The notes: a model not told the origin generated them from the sequence alone. 64,000 bases of DNA from Undaria pinnatifida (GCA_012845835.1 JABAKD010000023.1:1475343-1539342), one strand, 5' to 3'. Counted from the first letter of the stretch, positions 33,729 to 46,811 are shown. Translations and numbers: made by a program.

Positions 33729-34127
33729 CCAATATATATTCGAAAACACGATTATGATACAATACGATAATGAAGTGTAAAACATCAAACAAAAAGTATA
33801 TGTAGCAAAAACCACGTGGTTGCAAAACAAACAAAACAAAATAATATGTATTCAAAAAACACCACCCTGATACAATACGATAACGAAACCTAGAACATCA
33901 ACCAAAACCTACACGTGTAGCAAACACTAGGTGGTTACAAAATAACATGTATTCGAAAATACCGCTCCGAAACAACACGATAACAAAGTCTAGAACATAA
34001 TCCAAAACATATATCATACGTGTAGCATCAAAAATGCGGAAAGCACCACTTTGAAACAATACGATACAGAAGTCTAGAATATCAACCAAAACATACGTGA
34101 AGCAAAAACCACGCGGACACACGACAC
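33729..34127 (+). repeat. About 95-118-bp tandem repeat, four units
   Basis: Units begin TATTCGAAAA at 33729, about 33848 and about 33950, with a fourth from about 34045. Shared words are ACAATACGATAA and GTAGCAAAAACCACG-like text. Confidence 0.7.
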
Positions 34128-34566
34128 ACTAAAACCATATATACGTCCGCATATCATACGAACACCAGTCAAAAGATGTAACCCATATGCCCTGGGTTCC
34201 AAATTGAGGTCCCTACGAGACACAAGCATCACATAGTCCACATAAAGTCTTTACACAAACCTAAAAATGCGTCACAACTGCTCGTTGCCAAATGACAGGT
34301 TCATCAAGAACGCAAAAACAAACAGAACGAGAGGCAGGGTGATCGAAGCAGCGCAAATCATTATAGCATTCGCCCACCACATCACCTCCTTTGAAATTGG
34401 TTTTGGGTATCAGCGAACTGGGTCCAACGCATGCCCGTAGTGTCTTAGGTGGAGTGAGGAGCGGTAGTAAAAATCAAGTGCGCTGCTCGATAACCTGTTC
34501 CTGACCGTCGGTTTACTGAACAATCTTCAGGCGCGTCTTCTCTGTGTCAGGTGTGTGAGGAATTTC
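34128..34566. other. Unassigned
   Basis: No gene, no partner seen in the window. Confidence 0.4.
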
Positions 34567-37500
34567 TTTGTCGTTTTTCAAGCATGCGGTTGCGTTGGCA
34601 TATACTACCTGGCTTGATGCAAAGGAAAGGAACACCACTCAGCGATCATGTACTACATGTTAGGGCATGTTTTCATGAACACCACTAACAAGAGCACCAG
34701 ACATGGACGCGACATCTACAGGACCACAACATCTTCGACGACAGTGGGGAGAAAACAGGACGTATAAGCGTACACTATATATAGTCTATAATAATGTGAA
34801 AAGTAAGTACAGACAGGGATGTTAACACTGCGGTAAACCACACGACCAACCTATTACGCAGGGTATTTCGTGCCTCCATCCGCTTACATGATTGCCTGAC
34901 AACCTCTACCATTTCAAACGCAGTGGAATGTACCTAACGAAGTGAAGTCACCCTCGCGTTCAATAGTGGTGACATCGCAAATATATGACGTTGCATGCCC
35001 ACCTCAACTGCTGTATTTGTAAGATGTATCTCTGTCTTAAAATTGGCGACCTCAGAGCCCCACAGCGGCACGGTGAAAATCATGGACGTGAAATCGTACA
35101 TTTGAGATAATAATGAGTTGAAAAGGAAGCACAGGCAGACCTGACAAAAATGCGATAAACCACACTGCCGACCCATCGCATACCCTCCTGAGACGACCTC
35201 TACGAAACACAGTACCATTTACCTCACGAAGTAAAATCACCCTCGCGATCAATAGTGATGACATCGCATATATATGACATCACATACCCGCCTCGCCTGG
35301 TGTATTTGTAGGACGTATCTCTTACTTAAAATTGACGACCGCAGAGCCCCACATCGACAAGGTAAAATCATAGGCGTGAAATCGTACATTTATTTGAGAA
35401 AAAAATAATTTGGAAAAGGAAGCACAGGCAGATGTGTTAAAATTGCGGTAACAACCTTACCAACCCATTACGTAGGGTATTTCGAACATACCCTCTGCAT
35501 GATCGCCTCCCACCCTATGCCAAGCGAAGTATTACTAACGAGGTAACGTAATTGAGCGCGTGTATACCAAGTATGACTAACGAGGTAACGTAATTGAGCA
35601 CATGTATACCAAGCGTTCCTTTAAAACTGACGATTCGCATTTCTCCCTCTAATGCTCAATGGCGGAGACAGTACATGGCCACATGCATCACCTCGCATGC
35701 TGTATTTGGCAATACGTATCTCTATCGTATAATTAGCGATGTTAGAAAATAATGGTAACTGTATGATGATGGTGACAAACACTGCATGACCACATCACCT
35801 CGCCTGTTGTATTTGATAATACGTATCTCTTCCTTACAATTAGCGATGTCAGAAAAAAATGGTACCTACAAATATTCTATAAAATATTCTAGCTTTCGAT
35901 CGATGTATCATACAACAACAAATTATGAAGATTTAACACGTTATTTACTACACTGAAACACTGGGTTGCATGCTGCATCTAGCATCAAACCTTCTAGAAT
36001 AGTAAACATTACAAGCCAGATGATATAAAGGGATGTCTTATTGCTTCAATCGTCAGGTTTGCCCCCTTTGAGGATTTATAGTTTCCGCGCACATATTGAT
36101 ATGTCCCGCCCCCCGCCCCCCCCCCCCCCCTCCCCTCCCCCTCCACTGACCCCTCTTTTTCTTTGAAAAAAAAAAAACCCAACCCTCCCCCCCCGCCCCT
36201 CCGTCCCCCAATCCCCCCCCCTTCCGCCTAGTTTGTCCAAATGCCCCACTCACAATCAAAATCGGCCTGATTAATAAACACCTATACGCAGTTGATATCA
36301 CGTCATTATCTTTCTGACCATCCATGACGTAGTTTTCAATTATTTCCCCCCCGCCCCCCCCGCCCCCCCCCCATCCAACGCCCCCTCTTTTCCGACCACC
36401 TGCACGATCGCCTAGACCTAGCACCACGCGTATAACAAGCTGCTACATATCTTTGATCTCACAGCCGAAGTGTATTTGAATATTATTTGTGACCTAAACC
36501 TTCTGAAAAATCTTCCCCCCCCCCCCTCTTGCTCTCCCTTACTCAAACGCCCCACCAAATATCGAAATCCGCCACAATAATAAACACTTCACGCGCAGGA
36601 TATCGCCTCATTATCTTTCGAGAGCCATCCATGCCGCTGTGTCCCCCCCCCCCCTCCGCCTTGAACGCCCCCTTCTTCCCCATCACCCGCAACATCGCCT
36701 AGACCTAGCACCACTCGTATAACAAACCCCTCACCTAAAGCCCTTCCCCCCCCCCCCCCCTCCCCCCCCCCCCCACCCCCCCCCCCCCCCCCCCCTCCAA
36801 CGCCCCCTCTTTTCCGACCACCTGCACGATAGCCTAGACCTGCACCACGAGTATCACAAGGTGCTACTTATCTTTGATCTCACAGCCGAAGTGTATTTGA
36901 ATATTATTTGTGACCTAAACCTCCTAAAAAATCTCCCCCCCCACCCCCCCCCCCCCCCACCCCCCCTCTCGTGCTCTCCCTTACTAAAACGCCCCGCCAA
37001 ATATCGAAATCCGCCACAATACTAAACACTTCACGCACAGGATATCGCCTCATTATCTTTCGAGAGCCATCCATGCCGCTGTGTCCCCCCCCCCCCTCCG
37101 CCTCGAACGCCCCCTTCTTCCCCATCACCCGCACCATCGCCTAGACCTAGCACCACTCGTATAACAAACCCCTCACCTAAAGCCCTTCCCCCCCCCCCCC
37201 CCCCCCCCACCCCACCCCCACCCCCCCCCCCTCCAACGCCCCCTCTTTTCCGACCACCTGCACGATAGCCTAGACCTGCACCACGAGTATCACAAGCTGC
37301 TACATATCTTTGATATCACAGCCGAAGTGTATTTGAATATTATTTGTGACCTAAACCTCCTAAAAAATCTTCCACCCCCCCCCCCTCGTGCTCTCCCTTA
37401 CTCAAACGCCCCACCAAATATCGAAATCCGCCACAATAAAAAACACTTCACGCACGGGATATCGCCTCATCATCTTTCGAGAGCCATCCATGCCGCTGTG

Positions 37501-38525
37501 CCCCCCCCCCCCCCTCCGCCTCGAACGCCCCCTTCTTTCCCATCAAACGCACCATCGCCTAGACCTAGCACTACTCGTATAACAAACCCCTCACCAAAAG
37601 CCCTCCCCCCCCCCCCCCCCCCTCCCCCTCTTGCTCTCCCTTACTCAAACGCCCCACCAAATATCGAAATCCGCCACATTAATAAACACTTCACGCACAG
37701 GATATCACCTTATTATCGTTCGACAGCCATCCATGCCGCTGTGTCCCCCCCCCCCCCCCGCCTCGAACGCCCCCTTCTTCCCCATCACCCGCACCATCGC
37801 CTAGACCTAGCACCACACGTATAACAAACCCCTCACCTAAAGCCCTTCCTCCCCCCCGCCCCCCCCCCGCCATCACACCCCCCACCTCCCTCCCAACCCA
37901 TCCTAACCCCACCCCCTCGAACAATCCACCCTCTCTTTACTCACTGATTGTACGGCTTACCCCAGGATATACATGATAAACTGATGTATTATTTCCAAAA
38001 CCGTCACGTTTATCCCCTCAAAATAATGTATAGTTTCCAGGCACATATTGAGCTGCCCCACACGCCCCTCCCCCCCCCCCCTGTCCCCAAAAATATACTG
38101 GTGCCAAAACCGTCAGATTTATCCCCTCGAAAGGATTTATAGCTTACATGCACAAATTGCCCCCTTTCCCCCCCTCCAAACCCGCTCGCTTTTGATCAAA
38201 ACCAGGCCCCCACGTCCTTCAAAACTCCGCCCCACCCCCCTCACCGGTTATTCGACTTACAAGATTCACTTGATAAAAGGATACATTTCCCTTCACAGCT
38301 GTCAGGGTCCCCCTCAGAAACGGGTTTTATAGTTTCCGCGCACAGACTGACTAAAATCATCCTGTTGACCCTGATAGCTACACTGTAGTTGTAAGGGGAG
38401 TCGCCGACCTATATCCTTAATGAGGACACACAACTCGTAATGCGCGCGATATGAGTATCACACACAGCTTGCAAAGATGAGGTTCGACGAAATCTTCGAT
38501 CTCACAGCTGGAGTGTACTTTCATT
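34567..38525 (-). repeat. GTM repeat copy 5, longest (about 4 kb)
   Basis: On the plus strand it starts TTTGTCGTTTTTCAAGCA, the same start as copy 17 at 57713. It then holds the gamma tail, a diverged tandem of about 285-bp units with AGAGCCCCACA, GTATCTCT and CACCTCGC (34567-36050). Next come three or four beta modules, each with an echo of the terminus (36050-37860), then alpha modules (37900-38300), and the terminus at 38500-38525. C tracts of 10-30 nt mark almost every module border. With both ends shared by another copy, this is the best candidate for a full-length unit. No protein-coding capacity was seen. Confidence 0.75.
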
Positions 38526-38658
38526 TTTTATCATAATATGTCGTGAGTTCGATTATCACCGTCTTCATATTTGCCTATTTCAAGCGTGCGCGCTGACGAC
38601 ATCATGAATGGTTGTTTAAATTGATTAACTTACGAATATAGGAGGTATAAAAAACAAT
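38526..38658 (+). repeat. tRNA-like SINE fragment between facing GTM copies
   Basis: GTCGTGAGTTCGATTATCAC and CGTGCGCGCTGACGACAT match 3430-3490. The A-box half is absent, apparently displaced by GTM copy 5. Confidence 0.4.
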
Positions 38659-38761
38659 GAAAATACACTCCGGCTGTAAGATCGAAGATTTCGTCAAAAT
38701 TCATCTTTGCAAGCTGTGTGTTATTCTCCGATCGCGCGTATTACGAGTTGTGTGTCCTCAT
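38659..38761 (+). repeat. GTM repeat copy 6, short terminal fragment
   Basis: Only the constant end (about 100 bp, to GTGTGTCCTCATT) is kept. It faces copy 5 across 133 bp. Confidence 0.75.
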
Positions 38762-39230
38762 TTCTTTGTGGGGCCTGGGGAGAAGCATAGACGGCGGAGA
38801 CGGCGCTGTCGCTACGAGAGCGTCTACGTGAGGAAGAGAAGACCATCGCCTGCCGCAAGAGCACATGTTGAAAAAGGCACGTATTGCTTTAACATATAAT
38901 CTTGTCTTGCAGATTCGGGACTTAGTTCGGTTCTTGGTTTGGTATTAAAGTTGGTATCATGAGGCATTGCTATGTGTTCACCCCCACCGTAGCTAGTATG
39001 CATTATGCTGCTGTGCTCTTACATCGGGCACTCTTACAATGGTGACGTTCGAACGTACCTGGTATATTCGAAGTTGGGATGGAAGTATAAACTTTGTACC
39101 TGGTACAGAAATTAGAAAACATGAATAATCTGGCAGCCACGAAGAACTGATATCTGCCACCAGGTCACAGGTACATGCAAACTGTTCTTGTTTGCACGTA
39201 TTGCAACAATGACAGGTAACGGGTAGGGTG
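38762..39230. other. Unassigned
   Basis: No partner or gene recognised. Confidence 0.4.
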
Positions 39231-40225
39231 GTTGTGTTTGCAACCCAGTTCTTAAGTGTTGTAAACAACTTTAAAATTTGTTTTTGTACATAGATCTAAC
39301 AATATAATATTTCAATTGATAGGTACAATCATGTAGATACCAAAATATTCTGACATCGCCAGTTATAAGAAAGAGATTCAAATTGCCAAATACAACAGGC
39401 GAGGTGATGTGGTCATGCATTGTCACCGCCATTAAGAACGACAGGTAGAGATGCGAATCGTTACTGTTTTGAAAGGAGCGCTTAGTGTACACGCGCTCAA
39501 TTACGTTACTTCGATAGTCATACTTTGCTTGGCATAGGTTGGAAGGCGGTCATGCAGACGGTATGTCTGATGTAAAGAAAATGTTACGTAAATAGTTGGT
39601 AGTGCGGTTTACCGCAATTCCAGGGAATCTGTCTCTATCTCCTTTTCACATGATTATTTTCTCACATATATATATATGCGATTTTACGCCTATGATTTTT
39701 GCCGTGCCGATGTGGGGCTCTGAGGTCACCAAATCTAAGACAGAGGTACATCTTACAAATACACCAAGCGAGGTGACGTGGGCATGCGATGTCACCACTA
39801 TTGAACGCGAGGGTGACTGTACGTTGTTAGGCATATGCTTCTTCGTTTGGTAGAGGGTGTCAGGCGATCATGCAAACGGTTGAAGGCGCGAAATACCTTG
39901 CGTAATAGGTTGGTAGTGCGGTCTACCGCAGTGTTAAATAACATAATATAGCTGTCTGTACTCTTCTTGTTTTTCACATTGTTATTGTCTAGTGTACGAT
40001 TATACGCCCTGTTTTCTCCACACTGTCACTGTCGTCGAATATTTTGTGGTCCTGTAGATGTCGCGTCCATGTCTGCTGCTCCTGTTAGTGGTGCTCATGA
40101 AAACATGCCCTAGCGTGTACCAGGTATTAGTTTGCAGTGGTTTGGGGGGGGGAGGCTGTTGTTCATATCCGCAAAACGTTTTGATATACGCCGAGAAAAC
40201 TGCTTCCGGGGGCTAATATCATATT
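39231..40225 (+). repeat. GTM gamma-tail copy (copy 7), inverted relative to copy 5
   Basis: The reverse complement matches about 34660-35950: TGTCACCGCCATTAAGAACG, GATGTGGGGCTCTGAGGTC, GTCCTGTAGATGTCGCGTC. It continues into the segment paired with 33.64-33.73 kb. The alpha and beta modules are missing. Confidence 0.7.
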
Positions 40226-40622
40226 TGCTTTTTTTTTTAGTCCAAGGCAAACCGCATATACTTTGTTTGAATTGGAGGATGATATTTTTGAGTTTTGCAG
40301 GAATGTAGGATGGCGTGATAATATCAGTGCTGATTTTTGTCAACTCTGTTGGTACAGGTCAGGTCGCAAGGCACTGGGTTCGTGTCTCGTTCAGCGGTCA
40401 CGTCGATTCGAAATCTTTGCGCTTGGACTGATGATCAGATTGAAGGTGATTTACTACTGTAGGTATTATATAGAGTTGGGAGGATATTGGATTTGAATAT
40501 TTGACGCTGTCATTTATTCGGGTTTTGGTTTCTGACAGGTCCATGTCCGGGGGATTTCAAATATATATTCTGGTAGAATAGGAGAACACGGTGTTTTATT
40601 TTGGGGATAAATTATATAAAAT
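40226..40622. other. Unassigned
   Basis: AT-rich, no gene seen. Confidence 0.4.
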
Positions 40623-40915
40623 GAAAATACACTCCAGCTGTGAGATCAAAGATGTTGTCGAAACTCATTTTTGCAAGCTGTGTGTGATACTCCGATCGCG
40701 CGCATTACGAGTTGTGTGTCCTCATTAAGGATATAGGTCGGCGACTCCCCTTACAACTACAGTGCACCTATCAGGGTCAACAGGGTGAATTTAGTCAGTC
40801 TGTGCGCGGAAACTATAAAACCCGTTTTTGAGGGGAACAAAATCTGACAGCTGTGAAGAGAAATGTATCCTTTTATCAAGTGAATCTTGTAAGTCAAATA
40901 ACCGGTGAGGGGGGT
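40623..40915 (+). repeat. GTM repeat copy 8
   Basis: Terminus and one alpha module, truncated where the G tract would begin (GGTGAGGGGGG). Confidence 0.8.
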
Positions 40916-41280
40916 GGGAATGCAATGCATCAGATGAAAAAGCACTGCTATCAAGGCAGACATGCAAGAAGGGGGGATATAGTATTTAGTTCTTGCAGCC
41001 TGACCGATGAACCGTATAGTTTTGTAATTCACGGGGATAAGATTCACAATTCACGTGTGTACGAGCGATAGAGGATATTTGGTTTTGGGATATGCGTGTT
41101 TTCTATTGGATGGTGGTGTGTTGTGAGAATGTCAGCCACCCCGCAGGAAATATATATGATGCCCTCGTACGGTATGTTTAGTTCTCTGTTGGTTTTGATG
41201 GGGTACGCCCTTTATATCAGTCTTGCTTTTGGACCAGTGTTTGCCCCTGAGTTGTGAGCGGCTTCTGGCCTATCATGACT
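40916..41280. other. Unassigned, may contain decayed copia pol
   Basis: The part nearest 41280 may belong to the copia remnant that follows, but no motif could be fixed. Confidence 0.3.
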
Positions 41281-42317
41281 CATTACATGCGTGTAACGTT
41301 TGATGGAAGGGGGGAGAATCGTGATAACTATAAAAGTGCATGTGGACGATGTATCAGCGATAGGAGAGAAGGCTAGGTGTGACGAGTTAGGTAGGAATTT
41401 GAGCAGTATGTTTCCGATCAAAAACCTTGGGGTGCTACGTTGGTATTCGGGTAGCTTTTATGAGAGGGATTGGGAGAAGGGTAAACTGAAGATTCCCCAA
41501 CACAATGTAAACTGAAGATTCCCCAACACAATTTTTTTGAACAATTGGCCGATGAATACGGGATATAGTATAGTAGGAGTGTTCCGCTTTCTCTTGGTTC
41601 TAAACATGCGGATTTCGACAAGAATGAAGCATCGGGGAACTGGCCATTTCGCGAGTTGATCGGTTCACTGATGTGGCTGTCAACCAAGACACGGCCAGAC
41701 ATTTCTAACGCGGTAGGAGCAGTGGCCTGATACTGCGCTGCGCCGAAGTACGTCCAATGAAAATCAGCACTTTGTGTCTTAGGGTACGTGAGACGGACGA
41801 GGTCATTCGGAATTACTTTTCAGAGAGGTACAGTAGGAGGGTCGAGCATGCCGGTGTTTGCAGACGCAGATTACGCAGGTAAGGCGACTGGCAGGAGATC
41901 GGTTTCGGGGGGACTAGCAATGTGCGGGGGTGCTTCTGTGTCTTTGTTTTGTTGGGCACAGAAGTGTGTGACACTCTCCACGACGGCGGCGGAGTACGTA
42001 GCACTTGCAGACGTCATCAAGGAAGTGTTGTTCTTGAGGCAAGTTCGGCATTTATTTCATACTGCCTGAAGTCGGAATGTCGTGCATTCCAGTGTTCGAG
42101 GAAACCGAGGGTGCCGTGCAGGTCACGCAGAACCCTATTATCAAGTCGAACTCTAAGCACGTCGACGTACGGCATCACTTTCTTCGGCAACTGGCGGGAA
42201 GGAAATAAATCTCTGTCACGCATGTGCCGTGCGGTTTCCAGCATGCGGATTTCTTAACCAAGGCAATTCCTAAGGAGTCTTTTTAGTTCCACCGTGATAT
42301 TTCCATGAACTCATAAT
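41281..42317 (+). pseudogene. Second copia lineage: RT C-terminal part and RNase H remnant
   Basis: VHVDDVSAIGEKARCDELGR (from about 41337) is the catalytic loop, with VHVDD where YVDD is common. LGVLRWYSGSFYERDWEKGK follows. A 26-bp tandem duplication (41481-41506 and 41507-41532) then breaks the frame. Further pieces are NWPFRELIGSLMWLSTKTRP (about 41640), ALCVLGYVRRT, FADADYAGKATGRRSVSGGL (RNase H first Asp), LSTTAAEYVALADVIKEV (usual TEAEY changed to TAAEY), and, after a shift near 42066, IPVFEETEGAVQVTQNP, KHVDVRHHFLRQL and HADFLTKAIPKESF. At least five stops. It is clearly distinct from the copia element at 23-31 kb. Confidence 0.8.
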
Positions 42318-42569
42318 GAGATCTTGGTTGTTTCAGGTCTTGGAGAGCATGCGGTGGTATAAAAAAAACAAAAAAAAATATTAGGAGGGGTTAGGCGCTC
42401 CTACAGCAATGAAGTAGGATATAGGTGTTATAGAGGGTTATGGAGTGTCTGCCATTGGAGTAATATCTATCAGGTACTTCTTTTGGTGTCTGGTATCGAA
42501 AAATCTCTAGACCTAGGGTAATGCGCGAGATGCACGTCAAAACGACAATGGTATCATAAGGGGGTGTGT
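42318..42569 (+). other. Possible 3' LTR start of the copia remnant
   Basis: A purine run AGGAGGGG at 42384-42391 after the pol remnant could be its polypurine tract. No second LTR copy is in the window, so the LTR is not established. Confidence 0.3.
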
Positions 42570-43260
42570 GAGAAGTTGTGATATCATGGTTCGATTTTTG
42601 GAACCGCTTTGCCTATACAATGTGTACGATGGGGTATTGTGTTTAGGGCAATTCGCCGTAAGGAATATTGTGGTAGTTGGGGAGATACGCCGTCAAAGGT
42701 ATTCTGAGAATCATGCGAGGAATATTTTATAACTGTATTGCAGTGTATAGCATGTTTTATCATAAAGGCATGGATATTTCATGAGGCGGACTACCCATGG
42801 GGGAACGTTCCTATACGTTCTTAAAAACTCCGCCCTCCCCTCACCGGATATTCGACTTACAGGATTCACTTAATAAAATGATGCATTTCCTTCCACAGCT
42901 GTCAGATTTTGTCCCCCTCAGAAACGGGTTTTAGAGTTTCCGCGCACAGACTGAATAACATCACCCTGTTGACCCTGACAGCTACACTGTAAATGTAAGA
43001 AGAGTCGCCGACCTATATGACACACAACTCGTAATACGCGCGATCGGAGTATCACACACAGATTGCAAAGATGAGGTTCGACGATATCTTCGATCTCACA
43101 GCTGGAGTATATTTTCATTTTTCATAATATATTTGTGTGATACGTCTGTGCCGCCAGTAGCAATATTCACTGGTGCGTGATATAAGTTGTTATTGTGTGA
43201 TACACGTAAGAACAGTTCCTTTTGTGCCACAAACATCGTCATCATGTATGTTACAATGAC
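42570..43260 (-). repeat. Segmental duplication, copy B (includes GTM copy 9, 42826-43120)
   Basis: Inverted partner of 2241-3370. It lacks the 245-bp MITE and most of the second alpha module, giving an empty site for the former. GTM copy 9 inside it ends with CACAGCTGGAGTATATTTTC. Confidence 0.75.
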
Positions 43261-45049
43261 AAACGGAATATATATGCACATTTGCATATATGCTCTCATA
43301 CGCACGTGTTGGGAGACTGAAGTATGGGTATATAAGATCGGGTCAGTATGTAGTCTACGGCTTAGGTGCCTGAGTGTATTGTGTGGTACGATAGGATTAT
43401 CCCTGTATAGCACGAGAGCGCTTGTCGCTATCAGGGCTCGGGAACGAGGCGGGCTTGGGGCAGTGAGGGCCTCTCTTTGTCACTTTCCACTTCCACTTCC
43501 AACTTCTAATTTCCCCCTCCTCCTCCCATCATCCTCTCCGGAAGAGGTAATGATATACATTTTCAGCGTCTTCTGCACGCCCGGATGGCGGCATCGAGGG
43601 TCATCTTCCTACGTATCTACCCCATACACCGTTTTCCGATGAATGCTGACATACCAACCAAATACGTTTTCGAGTTTGTTAATTAAGTCTCACCGGCTTC
43701 GTAAGAGGGATCTCCGGAGCTTCCCCTTCTCCACTTACTACAGTCATAATACTGAAGAGAACGCTAACAACAGCTATCATAACCATATATAATTTCTCCA
43801 GCGCGCTCTCCTGAATACCAAATATGATATCTGTGAGAATCGTAGTCACTTCACATCCTTCGTTGGTTACGTAGCACTTTACCCACTGAGACGAAAGGCA
43901 GCAACACACAGCAGCATTGGTAGTAGATATATACGATGAAGCAAAAGCGATTCGAGGCCGTCATGAAAAAAGCAACGCCAGGGAAAAATATGAGTCCATT
44001 TTCGAAGTGAAGCTAACTTGGAAATAAATGTTACCCTCTTTTTATGTTTTTTATTCCTTCAATCTCTACATATGCGGAGATCGAAGAATAGCTCGGGCGT
44101 ATACCGCCCAAAAGTACAAAATAAAACGCACTTCTCCCTTGTCTCGCTCAGCGTCCGTCCCCGCGTTTATACGCTGCGGGGAGGAATTGTTGCAGGCAAC
44201 GTTATCTGGCCCATGCCGTGCATGCGTCGTCTCACACCCCTGGCAGCTGGTGCCCTACGCTGCTCTGGGTCTCGGACGGGACGGAAGAAATAACCTTGCT
44301 TCGTCTCGTCTCGAGTCATGTGCGTCATGTGCCCTTGACGCCAGCGTGAAATAAACGCCACATTCAGTTATAGACAGAACAAAGTGCTCACACAAATATC
44401 GCGGTATAGAAATGTATGAATAACGGAACAGTCTGGAGTTTGTCGGAACGAATATGAAATATCGGATAACCAGGTAGTATCGGGGATGGTTCCAGGGGAA
44501 AGGATTGCGGACAAAATAGGAAGACCTCAGCAGCAACAACGTGGCACAGCAACAGCACACAAGCAGCGAGAATCGGACAAAACTACCTGTAGAGGTAGAG
44601 AAAAGTAGCGCTCACGCAACAGCGACAGGTAGAGCAGTAGTAGCAGTAGGGAGAAGACCGGTGGAAGGAGCATAAGGGGTGGCGACGCGGCACGGGGAGA
44701 CACCAATCGCCATCTCGGTCCAGCAGTGGAAACAGCAGCGGCACACAAGAGCGGCAGCAGCAGAAAATAGAGAGTAGTACAACAGCAGCTTATATAGAAT
44801 AAAGCGCCAAAAAGCTAAATCTCAACGTTCGCGGAGTTTCAGAAATCACCAATAACGAACGACCGCGACGGCAGAGCACAGCAAAGCAAAGGGCTTCGCT
44901 CTGCTGAGCTAGCGCTGCCCTGCGGTAGGCTGTTGACCTGAGATACAGGGCATCGCATAGAACTGCACGGCATTTCGTTGCTGTGAGCTATAGCGCTGTT
45001 GGGGTGCTGGGCGGTGTGGAGTTGATGAGATAAGCCCAGATCCTAGCTG
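43261..45049. other. Low-repeat stretch, no gene established
   Basis: Several short open frames. One minus-strand frame (43679-43909) has a hydrophobic run (MVMIAVVSVLFSIMTVVSG) like a membrane segment, but has no other support. Confidence 0.3.
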
Positions 45050-45448
45050 ATGAAACTTCGTCACGTACAAATCAAATTTTGGGAATCGAAGAAAAGACAA
45101 AGCTGGACCGTTCCGCAACTATTTCAGAGGCGGAAAAAAGCGGCAAGTAGTAGGAAGTACAACTTACTAGACAAGAAAGAAGAAAAAATCGCGAAAAAAA
45201 TCAAAATCGTGTTGGCAGAGAAACCAAATTTTCATGGAAAAGCTGAAAAGTCAACAAAAAACTGGCAAAACGAGCAAAAGAAACGACAAAAAAATGCCGA
45301 GCAAGAAACCAAACAACTAGTAAAAAAGAGCAGCATAGATAGATGCAAACGCTCGAGAGTGTGCCATCGCAAAATTCCAAACATTATCAAGTACCATTTC
45401 GAAATCATGGCAATTTTGTTAAAACAACCCAGGCGCTGCAGAAAATAA
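45050..45448 (+). CDS. Lys-rich hypothetical open frame
   Basis: 132 codons from ATG 45050. Strongly basic, rich in Lys, Glu and Gln (KKEEKIAKKIKIVLAEK, KNWQNEQKKRQKN), which could form a coiled coil but could equally be a by-product of A-rich DNA. No family recognised and no neighbour that supports it. Confidence 0.2.
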   Translation: MKLRHVQIKFWESKKRQSWTVPQLFQRRKKAASSRKYNLLDKKEEKIAKKIKIVLAEKPNFHGKAEKSTKNWQNEQKKRQKNAEQETKQLVKKSSIDRCKRSRVCHRKIPNIIKYHFEIMAILLKQPRRCRK

Positions 45449-45660
45449 GTAACAACAAAAATCTCCAAACGCCTCCTCGACATGCAGTATTTTTGCATCA
45501 TCTCGATTGTCTCGCTCGACATCCGTCCGCGTCCCGTCGGTGTGCGGAACGGACACGGCAGGGCGACGGGCGTTGGAGCCGCCCCCTGAAGGCGGCGCTC
45601 GAACGAAGCTAATCGACTGAGAATTCCAGGTAGTTCCGCGCATCGCATACTTAGGCCGAG
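45449..45660 (-). repeat. Third copy of the 22.4-kb dispersed repeat
   Basis: The minus strand matches 22365-22615 (see there). The minus frame is open through the copy (SFVRAPPSGGGSNARRPAVS) while the 22-kb copy is interrupted in that frame. Confidence 0.5.
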
Positions 45661-46658
45661 GATAAGAATAACTCCCGACCAAATCCATGAAACTAAAGAA
45701 TGATTTGATATATTAATACAAGGGCTTCGCTCGCGGGCGGCTGGTCGCCGCCCCCTACGCTCGCGGAAGAAGGAATGGACATTCAGTAAAAAGGCGGAAA
45801 AGAAGCACGAATGGCGCAACTGGCCACTTAAAAAATGCTAAGAGGTCCATATATAGTACAACGGTAAATGATGGAGACGATAAGGATTATGAGTTTGAGA
45901 TTATCATCCATTCGCCCACCATGATGGACACGTCGGAGGACTTGCTTGGCATATCTTTCCACATCTCAGGTAGCATCTGTACACTTTTTTATAGCCCTCT
46001 CTAAGTCGATCATCAATAATTAACTATCGCAGTGCATAAACACCAGGCACGCGCTTGTCAAGGATAGACGCCGGAAAACAATAACTTTAGATGTTAATGA
46101 GCGCAGTCCAAAAAAAATCATGCTGGAAGCAGGATCTTGCACGCACACACCGCAAACATGTGAAGTACATTTGTACTCCCAAGGACGAAGAGCATGCATT
46201 TAGGCATAATGCTCAAAAAACGATGCTGGTATATAGAAACCACAACGTAACGTTATATAAAGAACGTGCTGTCAACATTGCTTCCGAAATAGCATGCGGG
46301 CTTGCTCGGACTCCTCCTCAGCGGAGGTACCCAGCACCTTGCACTCTAGTTTTTTGTCGAATATATTGTGGATCTGTCCACAAGCGTTGAACCATAGCGG
46401 GGGAACGTCGATAAGTATGTGTGGAAAAGTATTCGTATTTCTCTCCAGCAGACGTCGTAACCATCCAAACTATTGGAGCTCCTTCTTTCGTTGTTAGCAA
46501 TTGTTGTGGTGTTGTTGTGCATGCTCTTGGCACTTGTAAGAGGAGCAGCACTGCATATATCCCCACGCAATCCCCTAGTCTCGAGCAAGAGACATGGATG
46601 TCTCGATTACAAACAGGGAATCGTGACACACAGGACGCAAGATAATAGTAGAACGTAC
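45661..46658. other. Unassigned, possibly genic
   Basis: A minus-strand frame at about 46480-46330 (MVTTSAGEKYEYFSTHTYRR ... PQYIRQKTRVQG) reads like protein and ends in TGA, but its phase does not fit the donor at 46657, so no exon is called. Confidence 0.25.
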
Positions 46659-46811
46659 CTCGATGTCGAACGCCCTTTTGGCACCGTGGGAATGGAATGC
46701 GGGAGTTATATCGAGCAAGTGGTCCCCTGCCTCTTTCAGGAGGAGGTCATCGACCTTGATGTCGCCGGAGTCCTCGCCGACTTGGCGGTCCTCGGCCGCT
46801 GTTTCGCAGGA
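46659..46811 (-). CDS. Candidate internal exon (153 nt, phase 0)
   Basis: On the minus strand a 51-codon open stretch (SCETAAEDRQVGEDSGDIKV ... DITPAFHSHGAKRAFDIE) is bounded by TTTGCAAAAG before it and GAG|GTACGT after it, which fit acceptor and donor sites. The length is a multiple of three. Composition is typical of coding DNA and unlike its repeat neighbours. The protein is not recognised and no full gene model could be built. Confidence 0.3.
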
